DNA of 64,000 nucleotides, from assembly GCA_964017065.1 (NCBI GenBank), contig OZ024788.1, positions 12,170,845 to 12,234,844 on the forward strand, read 5' to 3'. Position 1 is the first letter of the stretch; the number at the start of each line of letters is the position of its first letter. Below, piece after piece: positions 1 to 10,800 of the stretch. The DNA comes from Haliclona indistincta. Its lineage: Eukaryota; Porifera; Demospongiae; Haplosclerida; Chalinidae. Position numbers and translations under genes: made by a program. The notes below the pieces were generated by a model. That model saw only the letters and a list, made by a program, of their open reading frames with translations. It did no database searches and had not been told where the DNA came from.

Positions 1-711
1 CGCCACGAAATTTTACGTCATCGCTTACTGGTACTGTGGATCTTGGTTCAGAACAAGTGTTGGTCTTCTTTATTGGAAGTTCTGCTAACTACATTAGTAA
101 TACTGTACAGGCAAGGCAGTAGTGAGCGACGAGTGTACGCATTGTGTACAGTAACAGCGATGTTTCTACTGTCGTTGCAGTTTGCGCGTTTATCCGTTCA
201 GCAGATCAGCTTGGTACTTTGCTAGCAGCAGTTCAGGATATGTGGCTGTCAAAACTAGCTCTATTTTCTTGAAAGGTGAATGATCTACGTTTGAATTGGG
301 CTAGCTAGAAGCCGCCATGTTCTTTGCTTGACCATGCCCTTCGTCCCGCCTGGCATTATTATTTCGTCACATCCGTCCAAACCACGTAAGTTTTCAGCAC
401 ATGCGCAGACAGTGTGTACCAGGCTCTTTATTCCGCCCACACAAATTAAAAGAGCCTGGTTCGAGGCTAGCCTTCTACTAGCAGTGTTCACTGCAGTCAA
501 CGAGCAAATCTTCACTGATTTGCCAATCAGGCTTGGTAAGAAAGCTAGCTTAAGCTAAGCTAATGTTGCATGGGCTGTGTTGCATGTAGTGCAGAGCCGA
601 ATGCAAGTGCATTTAGTCACTCCGCGCATGCAGTAAAATACTGTTCTCTTTACAGTAACACTGTATTAACATAAGTGCCAACTAAGTCATTAATAAATAA
701 AAAGAAAATAA
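1..711. other. Non-repetitive-looking sequence without a supported gene
   Basis: Short open frames occur but none has codon character or splice signals I trust. Around 398-432 the sequence GCGCAGACAGTGTGTACC resembles the subterminal part of the TIR element at 40921-41627, so part of this block may be a related relic. Confidence 0.4.
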
Positions 712-985
712 ACAAGTAATAAAAACATTTTAACCAAAATGCAAGAGATTTAGGGTTGGTACATTTATCGAAAAAGTATGGAAACAAGATTTTGAGGATT
801 GTAACAATAGCAGTATAATGCTACCTCGCTAAATTAACTGCTTTTGATAGTTGTGGTTAATTTAATAGGGAGGTAGCATTATACTGCTATTGTTACAATC
901 CTCAAAATCTTGTTTCCATACTTTTTCGATAAATGTAGCAACCCTAAATCTCTTGCATTTTGGTTAAAATGTTTTTATTACTTGT
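712..985. mobile_element. Foldback MITE, near-perfect 127-bp arms
   Basis: The arms 712-838 and 856-985 are inverted copies with a loop of about 17 bases. The outer ends read ACAAGTAATAAAAACATT and its complement. There is no coding capacity. It sits directly left of a truncated F copy. Confidence 0.8.
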
Positions 986-993
986 AACCATAA

Positions 994-1611
994 TGTTGCT
1001 CGAAATATTTACCAAGGTGACGAACCTGGAAACAGTGAAAATCGAATTTCGTCATTTTCGTGTTCTTTCTTTCTTTCTACAGCGAGCCTAGTGCCTTTAC
1101 GCGAGCAGTGCCCAAGCAGCCATGAAATTCTCATGGCAGGTGTCTTTTGAACTTAGCCTTTTTTGCGAAATGACGATATAAATTCGACGAGTTCACGATC
1201 ACTTTTAGTTGTCAGCTAAGTGTTATACGCATCTTGTGATTGCGCAATACGCACATGACCAATAACACGATTGCTAGAAGTAGAGTATGCAGAGTATCGC
1301 CGTATGGAGAGCTCATATTGGAGTCTGGAGTCTTTGAAATACTAGCGATTAATCTCGTGTGGGATCACCATGCTACTTCTTGCCAGATAATATAATGGCC
1401 GTTTAGAATTGTCTAAGCAAGACTGGGCGGAGCTTGTATGCAGTTCATATGCATGTGTGGGTGAGCTAGTTTCAATATGAGCAAAATCTCACATAATGAA
1501 AACATCAACAACAACGAAAGGCCAAACTAATGGTTTACACAAAGAGACTCAGTACTTGAACTGCACCAAAAATTTAAACTCATTGATAAAGAAAAAGACA
1601 CAAAAAAGAAA
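994..1611 (+). mobile_element. Truncated body of F-family repeat
   Basis: It aligns by eye with the F copies elsewhere (GACGAACCTGGAAAC, CTTTCTTTC tract, CGCACATGACCAA, GAGTATCGCCGTATGGAG) but lacks the palindromic left end. It runs directly into the H-type hairpin at 1612. Confidence 0.7.
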
Positions 1612-1890
1612 ATTAAAAAGATCTCCGACAAATTCAAAAGAATCTAGAGATGAAGAAATCTACCACTGGTTCACATTGTGAACCAACTAGGAGCTAGCAC
1701 GAAATATACACGATTGACTGGATAATAAAACTATGCATCCCTACATCAGTGGCTGCACAAAATTATGGACACCAGGTCAACACCATGCAGCATTCCTGTT
1801 CTATAGCCAGAAAAGCAGCTACTGATTTAGAGATGCATGCTTCATTATCCTGTAAATCGTGTTACCATTCCGTGCTAGTTCCTTGTAGGT
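1612..1890. mobile_element. H hairpin, deletion derivative of the THAP-bearing element
   Basis: The left arm (about 1612-1752) and right arm (1815-1890) are inverted. The loop matches the sequence just inside the THAP-bearing copy at 58859-58915, up to CTATAGCCAG at 1801-1810, and then jumps to its right arm (parent 60078 onward). The right arm shares GATGCATG-TTCATTATC and ATTCCGTGCTAG with the THAP copy, whereas most H copies have GATCTATGGTCTGTTAGC and ATTCCATGCTT. Confidence 0.75.
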
Positions 1891-2371
1891 AAAATTTGAA
1901 ACTCAAAAAGTACACAAACAAGAAAATAAAAAGATTTCTAACGAAATCAAAAGGATGTAGGGGTAAATTAAATCTGCTACTGGTCCACAATGTAAACCAA
2001 CAAAAAACTAGCATGGAATGGTAACACGATTGACTTGCTAACAGACCATAGATCCCTACATCAGTGGCTGCTGTGGCAGACAATAGCTAATTCAGCTAGT
2101 CGCCGTTGACTGACACCGAAGTGCATTGAATTGAATTCAACTTGACTGTGACAAAATATTGATCTTATGTACAGCCACTGATTTAGGGATCTATGGTCTG
2201 TTAGCAAGTCAATTGTGTTACCATCCCATGCTAGATCCTCGTTGGTTTACATTGTGGACCAGTAGCATATTTCATTCATCCCATGCCGAATTCGAACTGC
2301 ACCAAAAATTTGAAACTCAAAAAGTACACAAACAAGAAAATAAAAAGATTTCAAACGAAATCAAAAGGATA
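1891..2371. mobile_element. H hairpin plus F body fragments
   Basis: It contains an F-body scrap (AAATTTGAAACTC), a full left H arm at about 1921-2070, a spacer, and a right arm from 2172 that stops at about 2280, where it joins another F-body scrap. Confidence 0.65.
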
Positions 2372-3538
2372 CAAGTAAATTAAAAAGATTTCTATCAAAA
2401 TCAAAAGGATGTAGTGATGAAGAAATCTACCACTGGTTCACAATGTAAACTAACAAGAAACAAACATGGAATGGTAACACGATTGACTTGCTAACAGACC
2501 ATAGATCCCTACATCAGTGGCTGCTGTTGCCTGACTATAGCTAGTTCAGCTATAGTTACTGTTGACTGACACCTTGAATTGAATTCAGCTTGTGACAAAA
2601 TATTGATCTTATGTACAGCCACTGATGTAGGGATCTATGGTCTGTTAGCAAGTCAATCGTGTTACCATTCCATGCTTGTTTCTTGTTAGTTTACATTGTG
2701 AACCAGTGGTAGATTTCTTCATCACTACATCCTTTTGATTTTGATAGAAATCTTTTTAATTTACTTGTTTGTGCCCTTTTTTCTTTTTAAGTGAAGTGCA
2801 GTTCAATATCATGCTTGTACTGAGAAGTCTTTGTTTCCACCATTAGTTTAGTATTCCTGTTGTTGATGGCTTTTCTAGCTTAAATTGTTATGCTGTACAT
2901 ATCAGCTCTGCCTAGTAGCCTACGCATCCATACAGTGCATACGAGCCCCGCCCAGACTTGTTTGTAAACAAGTAACAAGTGGCGATCCTACACGAGCTTA
3001 CCGTTCTTCGAAGACTCCAAGCAAATGCCGGCTATGTGCTCTCCGTGATATTGATCCATATGGCGCGGTGATACTCTAGCTGCTTGGTCACGTGCGTATT
3101 GCGCAATCACACAAATGGCGTCTGACACTTAGCTGACAATGGATCACGATCGAGAAATCGCGGAATTTATATCGCCGTTACGCTAAAAACAAAGTTCAAA
3201 AGGCACATGCCAGGAGAATTTCACGACTGCTCGTGGGTGTTTTGGTCTCGGCACCGCTCGCGTAAAGGCGCTAGGCGAGTGGAAGAAAGAAAGAAAACGA
3301 AGATGACGAAACTGGATTTTCACCGTTTCCAGGTTCGTCACTTTAGCAACAATTTAGAGCAATCTCCTTGCTACTGTAAGATAGGGCAACGCCAGCGAGC
3401 AGATCTAATTGTCTTTGGACGTATAAAATGCATCACCAGGCGAAATATCAGCGTTTGAACGCTAATACATTGTATGTAGCCGCCATCTAGTTTTCTCGTT
3501 CATCCCTACATAGGGAGTCACTACCGTGCCTCCCTAAT
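2372..3538 (-). mobile_element. F-family composite repeat, reverse copy (H hairpin + body)
   Basis: The family has one palindromic end, AGGGAGGCACGGTAGTG followed by ACTCCCT. Next come an 800-bp body with a CTTT tract and a motif GCACGTGACCA, then hairpin H, whose 150-bp arms end in CTTTTTATTTTCTT. Here the order is reversed: H at 2372-2768 and the palindromic end at 3503-3538. Short open frames in the body (starting SRHCSRKG-like) recur in all copies but carry no domain I recognise. Confidence 0.75.
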
Positions 3539-3540
3539 AG

Positions 3541-4327
3541 TGATCATGTATTTCTTTGTTTACACCATTAGTTTGGTTTGCTGTTGTTGATAATTTCTTT
3601 GTGACCTTTTTAACTTGAAGCTCAAAATTTACTATTCCTAAATACTGAAACTAGCTCCTGCATTCTGCAAAGCATTCGAGCCCCGCCCACTCTAGTCTAC
3701 AAAATTTTGTACGGCTGTGATGCTATCTGGCGAGCAGCAGAACAGTGATACTACACGAGCTTACTTAGTGAGTTGTTCTTCGAAGACTCCAGACACCAAT
3801 ATGCGCTCTCCATTCGGTGATACTCTACTTCTAGAATTCTTGTGGTTGGTCACGTGCGTATTGCGTAATCACAATATGGCGTCTAAGTTCAAAAGGCACC
3901 TGCCAGAAGAATTTCACGACTGTTCGTGGGTGTTTTGGTCTCGGCACTGCTTGCGTAAAGGCACTAGACGAGTTGAAGAAAGAAAGAAAGGAAGGAAGGA
4001 AGAAAGGAAGGAAGGAGGGAGGGAGGGAGGGAGGGAGGGAGGGAGGGAGGGAGAGAGGAAGGAAGGAAGGAAGAAAGAAGAAGAAAACGAATATGACGAA
4101 ACACGATTTTCACCTTTCCAGGTTCATCACTTTAGTGACCATTTCGAGCAATCTCCTTGCTGCTGTAAGATGTGGCAACGCCAGAAAGCAGATCTAAGTG
4201 TTTTTGGATGTATAAAATTCATAAACTGGCGAAACATCAGCGTTTGGACGCTAATACATTGTATGTAGCCGCCATTTTGTTTTCTTGGCCATCCCTACAT
4301 AGGGAGGCACTACCGTGCCTCCCTAAT
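3541..4327 (-). mobile_element. F-family body without H, reverse copy, with expanded GGAA/GGGA tract
   Basis: It starts inside the body and ends with the palindromic terminus at 4290-4326. The usual CTTT tract has expanded at about 3985-4082 into GGAA and GGGA repeats. Confidence 0.7.
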
Positions 4328-4429
4328 TCATTGTGAGCCAATTGTATATTTCTACATTCCTGCATTCTTTTTGATTTTGTCAGAAATCTTTTTCAATTTT
4401 GCTTTTTAAAAGGACAAAACATGCTTTAA

Positions 4430-5018
4430 CCCTTTAACCCCTAATGACGCCATTTGGCGTCATACATACTTCAGACAGCATAACTTTATGAAAAAGTGCT
4501 AAAATATCCCAAAATTAAGCCAAATTGAAGAATACAAATAACCGCAAAATATTGACCGGTTTTCGGCGCGCCCCCTGCGCTAAACGTATTGGCTTCGGCA
4601 TTTCTATGGCTTCAGTGCAAATTCCACAACATTTTAGGAAAAAAAATGGCTGCCAAGAAAATTTGGACATTTTATGGCTTCGGGTGCTCAGAAAACACAT
4701 TTTTGCGCATTCTCTATGATCTGGGCTGCATTTTACATTGACCAAAACCACTGCTATTTACATGTACTTTTCAGTAGCCAGCCCCAAAGTACTAACTTTG
4801 AGCAAAATTTGACGAGGTCGCTGCACTTTATCGGCTTCACTTTCGAAGTGGGAGGGGCATATCGACCGACTTGAGTGTGAGCAATTGCGGCTACTCACTG
4901 GCGTAAAAGGACGCAAATTTGAGACCAGTAGCACAAAAGACACACGAGATATTCACGATAGAAGTGGTCAGCATTTACGAGGTTAAAATTTCAGCAAGAT
5001 AATTTAGTAGTTAAAGGG
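4430..5018 (+). mobile_element. P-family TTAA element, copy 1
   Basis: The ends are CCCTTTAAC and TTAAAGGG, flanked by TTAA at 4426-4429 and 5019-5022. TTAA targets and CCC-starting ends fit piggyBac-like or Kolobok-like MITEs. Landmarks are CGGCGCGCCCCCTGCG and a conserved 80-100 codon open frame on the minus strand that I do not regard as a gene. The left end also carries a small palindrome TGACGCCATTTGGCGTCA. Confidence 0.75.
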
Positions 5019-5022
5019 TTAA

Positions 5023-5675
5023 GGGAGCGGGTGCATATGAATATCATTAAAATCCTTGTTTTTACTTTGTTTTTTTTTCACTCGTTGTGCAGAAGAGAGT
5101 TATCAAACGTAAGTTATGCATTAAAGTAATCCTTTACTTTAAATATACAAAGTCCTATATGTAAAGAAGCGGGTGCAGTACTTTGTTCACTAGGGAAATA
5201 TCTAGACATTCCATGACATCTCATCTTCATGCTGTTCAATTTAGAAAACGAACACTAGCCATGTGGTTTTCTCCAACAGTCCGCTTCAGAACTATGCATG
5301 AATTACCTGTAATTTGGATCTTGAGGCCGAAAACTATCAAATGGATATAACCAAGCACCTGGTTTAGAGATCTACAGAGCGAACTGGGCAAAAATAACGC
5401 ATAGTCTTGGAGAGGAGGTGGAGCTAAAAGCCAATAGCCTTAAAAATTTTGAAAATAAGACGATATACAGTCACTAGACATCACAATAGGTTGTGTATTG
5501 TTTAGTGTACTGCGCCCGCTTATTTACACGCTTATTTACTTATCTATGACTTTGTATATTTAAAGTAAAGGATGCATAACTAACATTTGATAACTCTCTT
5601 CTGCGCAACAAGTGAAAAACAAGGAAAGTAAACATAAGAATAAAATTATTAATGATATTCATACGCACCCGCCCC
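5023..5675. mobile_element. TTAA-flanked foldback element between two P copies
   Basis: The arms at about 5023-5195 and 5500-5675 are inverted, from GGGAGCGGGTGC outward to ACTTTAAATATAC inward, with a loop of roughly 300 bases. The TTAA on each side is shared with P copies 1 and 2. Confidence 0.7.
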
Positions 5676-5679
5676 TTAA

Positions 5680-6269
5680 CCCTTTAATTACTAAATTATC
5701 CAGCTGAAATTTTAACCTCGTAAATGCTGACCACTTCTCTCGTGAATATCTCGTGTGTCTTTTGTGCTACTGGTCTCAAATTTGCGTCCTTCTACCCCAG
5801 TGAGTAGCCGCAATTGCCCACACTCAAGTCGGTCGATATGGCCCTCCCACTTCGAAAGTGAAGCCGATAAAGTGCAACGACCTCGTCAAATTTTGCTCAA
5901 AGTTAGTACTTTGGGGCTGGCTACTGAAAAGTACACACAAATAGCAGTGGTTTTGGTGAGTGCAAAATGTAGCCCAGATCATAAAGAATGCACAAAAATG
6001 TGTTTGCGAGCACCCGAAGCCATAAAATGTCCAAATTTTCTTGGCAGCCATTTTGTTTTTCTTAAAATGTTGCGAAATTTGCACTGAAGCCATAGAAATG
6101 CCGTTGCCATAGCGTTAAGCGCAGGGGGCGCGCCGAAAACCGGTCAATTTTTTGCGGTTATTTGTATTCTTCAATTTGGCTTAATTATGGGATATTTTAA
6201 CACTTTTTGATAAAGTTATGGTGTCTGAAGTATATATGTCGCCAAAAGGCGACAATAGGGGTTAAAGGG
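5680..6269 (-). mobile_element. P-family TTAA element, copy 2 (inverted)
   Basis: It is flanked by TTAA at 5676-5679 and 6270-6273 and is the inverted counterpart of copy 1. With the foldback element between them it makes an inverted repeat of about 1.84 kb. Confidence 0.75.
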
Positions 6270-6406
6270 TTAAGGTGACACTCTGTTCACCATGAATAAT
6301 TATTTATCAGCCAAATTTTTTGCCTAGAACATCTGACAGAGAAGACAAAGCAGTATAGAACTTGCTTTTAAGCATCACAACATGTCTCTCTATATAGCCA
6401 GTGACT

Positions 6407-7625
6407 ATTAGGGAAGCACGGTAGTGACTCCCTATGTAGGGACGAACGATAAAACAAAATGGCGGCTACATACAATGTATTGACGTCCAATCGCTGATAT
6501 TTCGCTTGGTGATGAATTTTATACTTCCAAAGACACTTAGATCTGCTATCTGGCATTGCCCCATCTTACAGTAGCAAGGAGATTGCTTGAAATTGTTACT
6601 AAAGTGACGAACCTGGAAACGGTGAAAATCGACTTTCATCATCTTCGTTTTCTTCTTTCTTTCTTCCACTCGCCTAGCACTTTTACGTGAGCAGTGCCGA
6701 GACCAAAACACCTACGAACAGTCGTGAAATTCTTCTGGCATGTGCCTTTTGAACTTAGTTTTTAGCGAAACGACGATATAAATTTGACGAGTTCACGATC
6801 ACCAACAGTTGTCAGCTGAGTGGTAGACGCCATATTGTGATTACGTAATAAGCACATGACCATCCACATGAATTCTAGCAGTAGAGTATCGCCGTATGGA
6901 GAGCGCATATTGGCATCTGGAGTCCTCGAAAAACAACTCACCGAGTAAGCTCGTGTAGAATCACCGTTTTGCTGCTTGCCAGATAGTATCACTGCCATAC
7001 AGAAAATTCTAAACCAGAGTGGGCAGGGCTCATATGCAGGCTGCAGCATGCATTAATGCATGAGCTAGTTTCAGTATTTAGGAGCTACAAGTTAAAAACC
7101 AATTATCAACAAAAGCAAACCAAACCAATGGTGGAAACAAAGAGATACATTATCTTGCCGAATTCGAACTGTACCAAAAATTTGAAACTCACTGAAAAAG
7201 AAAAAAGGACACAAAAAAGAAAATAAAAAGATTTCTAACGAAATCAAAAGGATGTAGGGATAAAGAAATCTGCTACTGGTCCACAATGTAGACCAACAAG
7301 GAGCAAGCATGGAATGGTAACACGATTGACTTGCTAACAGACCATAGATCCCTACATCAGTGGCTGTACATTGTGGCTGGCTATAGCAGTTCTGCTAGTT
7401 GCTATTGACTGACTCCTGACGTGCATTGAATTAAATTTAGCTTGTGAAAAAGGCATAGTCAAAATCTTATGTACAGCCACTGATGTAGGGATCTATGGTC
7501 TGTTAGCAAGTCAATCGTGTTACCATTCCATGCTTGCTCCTTGTTGGTTTACATTGTGGACCAGTAGCGGATTTCTTTATCCCTACATCCTTTTGATTTC
7601 GTTAGAAATCTTTTTATATTCTTGT
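6407..7625 (+). mobile_element. F-family composite repeat, forward copy
   Basis: It runs from AGGGAAGCACGGTAGTG to the outer end of H (about 7210-7625). It lies about 200 bases upstream of candidate exon 1. Confidence 0.75.
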
Positions 7626-7827
7626 ATTGACAAAATTAATACGCCAAGCGTAAAGTGCACAGCTTTGCGTATGTTGCACAACAATAATTTTTTTAAGTAA
7701 TGGCACTTATTCATCATTGAATCATGTTATTTTATTAGATTTATACGATCGATGGGGTTTTATAGAATCTTTCTCCGTTGCTTTGTGTGCATTCGGTGCT
7801 GTTTAGTTTCTTGTTCTCATTAATCAG

Positions 7828-7868
7828 TTAGAGAGCAGAGCTTGTTCTAAAGTCTCTTTTTTCTTGAG
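7828..7868 (+). CDS. Candidate exon 1 of the split host gene
   Basis: The 41-nt segment follows an acceptor-like TAATCAG and ends at donor GTAACA. It is read in phase 0 and leaves two bases (AG) that pair with the T of the next exon to give Ser. It is short and has no ATG, so it is the least certain exon. Confidence 0.3.
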
Positions 7869-10800
7869 GTAACAAGCATGGCCTTTGGTTGATTTAGGAA
7901 GAAAAATTGCCATCTACGTAAGGAATTTTGCGTCTCAGTGAGCAATGTCAAATAGCCAGGAATAATGGGAAAATCACTGTTGTTGTTCATATCAAAAATG
8001 GTAGTCACTTCACAGGTCAGCTAGCATTGTTTTTATTAATTCCTTACAAACTCAAGCTGAAATACACTCGGCTCTGCTTAAAACAAGAACAGACTTGGCC
8101 AGACAACTTGACGACGTTTGTTTTCCTGCTCGAGTTGTTCTCTGGTGTGAAGGTCACATTACTTACCTCAAGAAAATGCGACCATAAGACGAGCGCTGTT
8201 CTATAACAGATTGATGTGAACAAGATAAAAACCCGCTCAGAATGTACACAGAACAATGGAGATATGATTCTAAACTAGTTAATGCTATGCACTTATGAGG
8301 TGAGCCTGATATTTTCGTGCTTTTCAGTCATACAGTTCACAGTTGCACATGTCACGTGCCCTGCGCTATTACACGCACGTTCTCTCTCAGCCTTGTGCTT
8401 GCTCTGTTGTAGCTGCTGGCTTTCATCTCCAGTAAGCCCTTTCTTTCCAGTTGTCTTGTATGCTGATTGCACCCCGGGAGAGTCCGCTTCTCGTTGTCGT
8501 TTCTTGGTAGCAGCCTTTTCCTGTAGTACTCAAGCGACGCGCCGGTAGGTTTCCTTTCGTCTTTTGCCAATTAGTTGCTTTGGCAGAAATAATTTTAAAA
8601 AGTCCTGGGATAGCCTTCGGGCGTTGCCACAGGCGCGGATTAATTATCGGGAAAATTTAGAAGACAAACGTTCACATATTGACACACATTCCACACACAC
8701 ACACACATCCAATCACACAATCATTCCCCGCAACGTGAGCCGTTTGTCATAATCAAGGTGGGGCTCGCTCAGGCTCGCCCCAATAACGTCCAATCCCACT
8801 CGATTACTCGACGTGCTGTGCTAGCAAGTGTATAAAAATGCTTTGCTTCAAGCCAGGGAGGCTATGGTGTATCCTTTTAACATATTTTTTCTCATGCACA
8901 GATCACATGTTATTAATTTTTATGCCATTGGTACAGTGTAATTATTCAATTATTACTATATTAGGGAGGCACGGTAGTGACTCCCTATGTAGGGATGAAC
9001 GAGAAAAGAAGATGGCGGCTACAAACAATGTATTAGCGTTCAAACGCTGATATTTCGCCTGGTGATGAATTGTATACGTCCAAAGACACTTAGATCTGCT
9101 CTCTGGCGTTGCCCCATCTTACAGTAGCAAGGAGATTGCTCGAAATTGTTACTAAGGTGACGAACCTGGAAACGGTGAAAATCGACTTTCGTCATCTTCG
9201 TTTTCTTTCTTTCTTTCTTTCTTCAACTCGCCTAGCGCCTTTACGCGAGCAGTGTCGAGACCAAAACACCCACGAACAGTCGTGAAATTCTCCTGGCATG
9301 TGCCTTTTGAACTTAGTTTTTAGCGAAACGACGATATACATTTGACGAGCTCACGATCACGAACAGTTGTCAGCTAAGTCTATGACGCCATTATTGTGAT
9401 TACGTAATACGCACGTGACCAAACACACTTGTAGAGTATCGCCGTATGGAGAGCGCATATTGGCGTCTGGAGTCTTCGAAGAACAACTCACAGAGTAAGC
9501 TCGTGTATTATCACCGTTCTGCTGCTTGCCAGATAGTATCACAGCCATACAGAAAATTCTAAACCAGAGTGGGCGGGGCTCGTATGCTGTGCATCCAGGC
9601 TGCAGCATGCATGAATGCATGAGCTAGTTTCAGTATTTAGGAGCTACAAGTTAAAAAGCAACTATCAAGAAAAGCAATCCAAACCAATGATGGAAACAAA
9701 TAAGAGATACATTATCTTGCCAAATTCGAACTGCACCAAAAATTTGAAACTCACTGTAAAAGAAAGAAGGACACAAACAAGAAAATAAAAAGATTTCTAA
9801 CGAAATCAAAAGGATGTAGGGATAAAGAAATCTGCTACTGGTCCACAATGTAAACCAACAAGGAGCAAGCATGGAATGGTAACACGATTGACTTGCTAAC
9901 AGACCATAGATCCCTACATCAGTGGCTGACTACAGCAGTTCTGCTAGTTGCTATTGACTGACACCTGACATGCATTGGATTGAATTTAGCTTGTGACAAA
10001 ATGATTATAGTATAGTCAAAATGTTATGTACAGCCACTAATGTAGGGATCTATGGTCTGTTAGCAAGTCAATCGTGTTACCATTCCATGATTGCTCCTTG
10101 TTTGTTTACATTGTGGACCAGTAGCAGATTTCTTTATCCCTACATCCTTTTGATTTCGTTAGAAATCTTTTTATTTTCTTTAAAGTAATAATTGAATAAT
10201 TACACTGTACCAATGGCATAAAAATTAATAACATGTGATCTGTGCATGAGAAAAAATATGTTAAAAGGATACAATTACAGGGAAACTATCAGATCATTGT
10301 TTGCATGTTGCGCTAACTGCTCTCCATGAATTTTAAGAAGCTGTTGTACTTTTATAACATTTTAACCATACAAGTTCAAAGGCGCCGCCAGTGGTCTTAA
10401 TGCCATAGAGTGCAGTCTTCGTTTCATAGAGCACTGGGGGCGTTCGAGAATACATGGTATCCAAACATTGATGACTTACAAATAACTCTGTTTTTATTTT
10501 TATAACTTATAGGAAAGTTCAAAGTGCTTACTTCTCCTAGCCAATGTTCCCTGCATTGCAGCAAGCAACACAAAACTACCTTTGACTCCATATCTCTTGG
10601 ACAGTGAAGCACTAGAGTATCTGAGTGATGATACAAAAGATGAAATGAAAGTGATTGTGGGTACCATTCTAGTGCACAAGTATACAGAGTTTCTTCAGGA
10701 TAAAGAGAGTATTGATATGTCACTTACACTTGCTAAATCTGATACTGGTAAGAAGAATGAAAAAAGTTAAATTTTAAGAGATTTAAAGTTGATGAGTTTA

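Noticed and set aside
6466..6711. Short frame with SRHCSRK recurring in F bodies
   Set aside because: Present in all F copies but interrupted differently in each and running through the CTTT tract; no protein family recognised.
7898..7917. 20-nt mini-exon between candidate exons 1 and 2
   Set aside because: It would leave a 21-nt intron, too short for splicing; exon 1 joined directly to exon 2 fits better.
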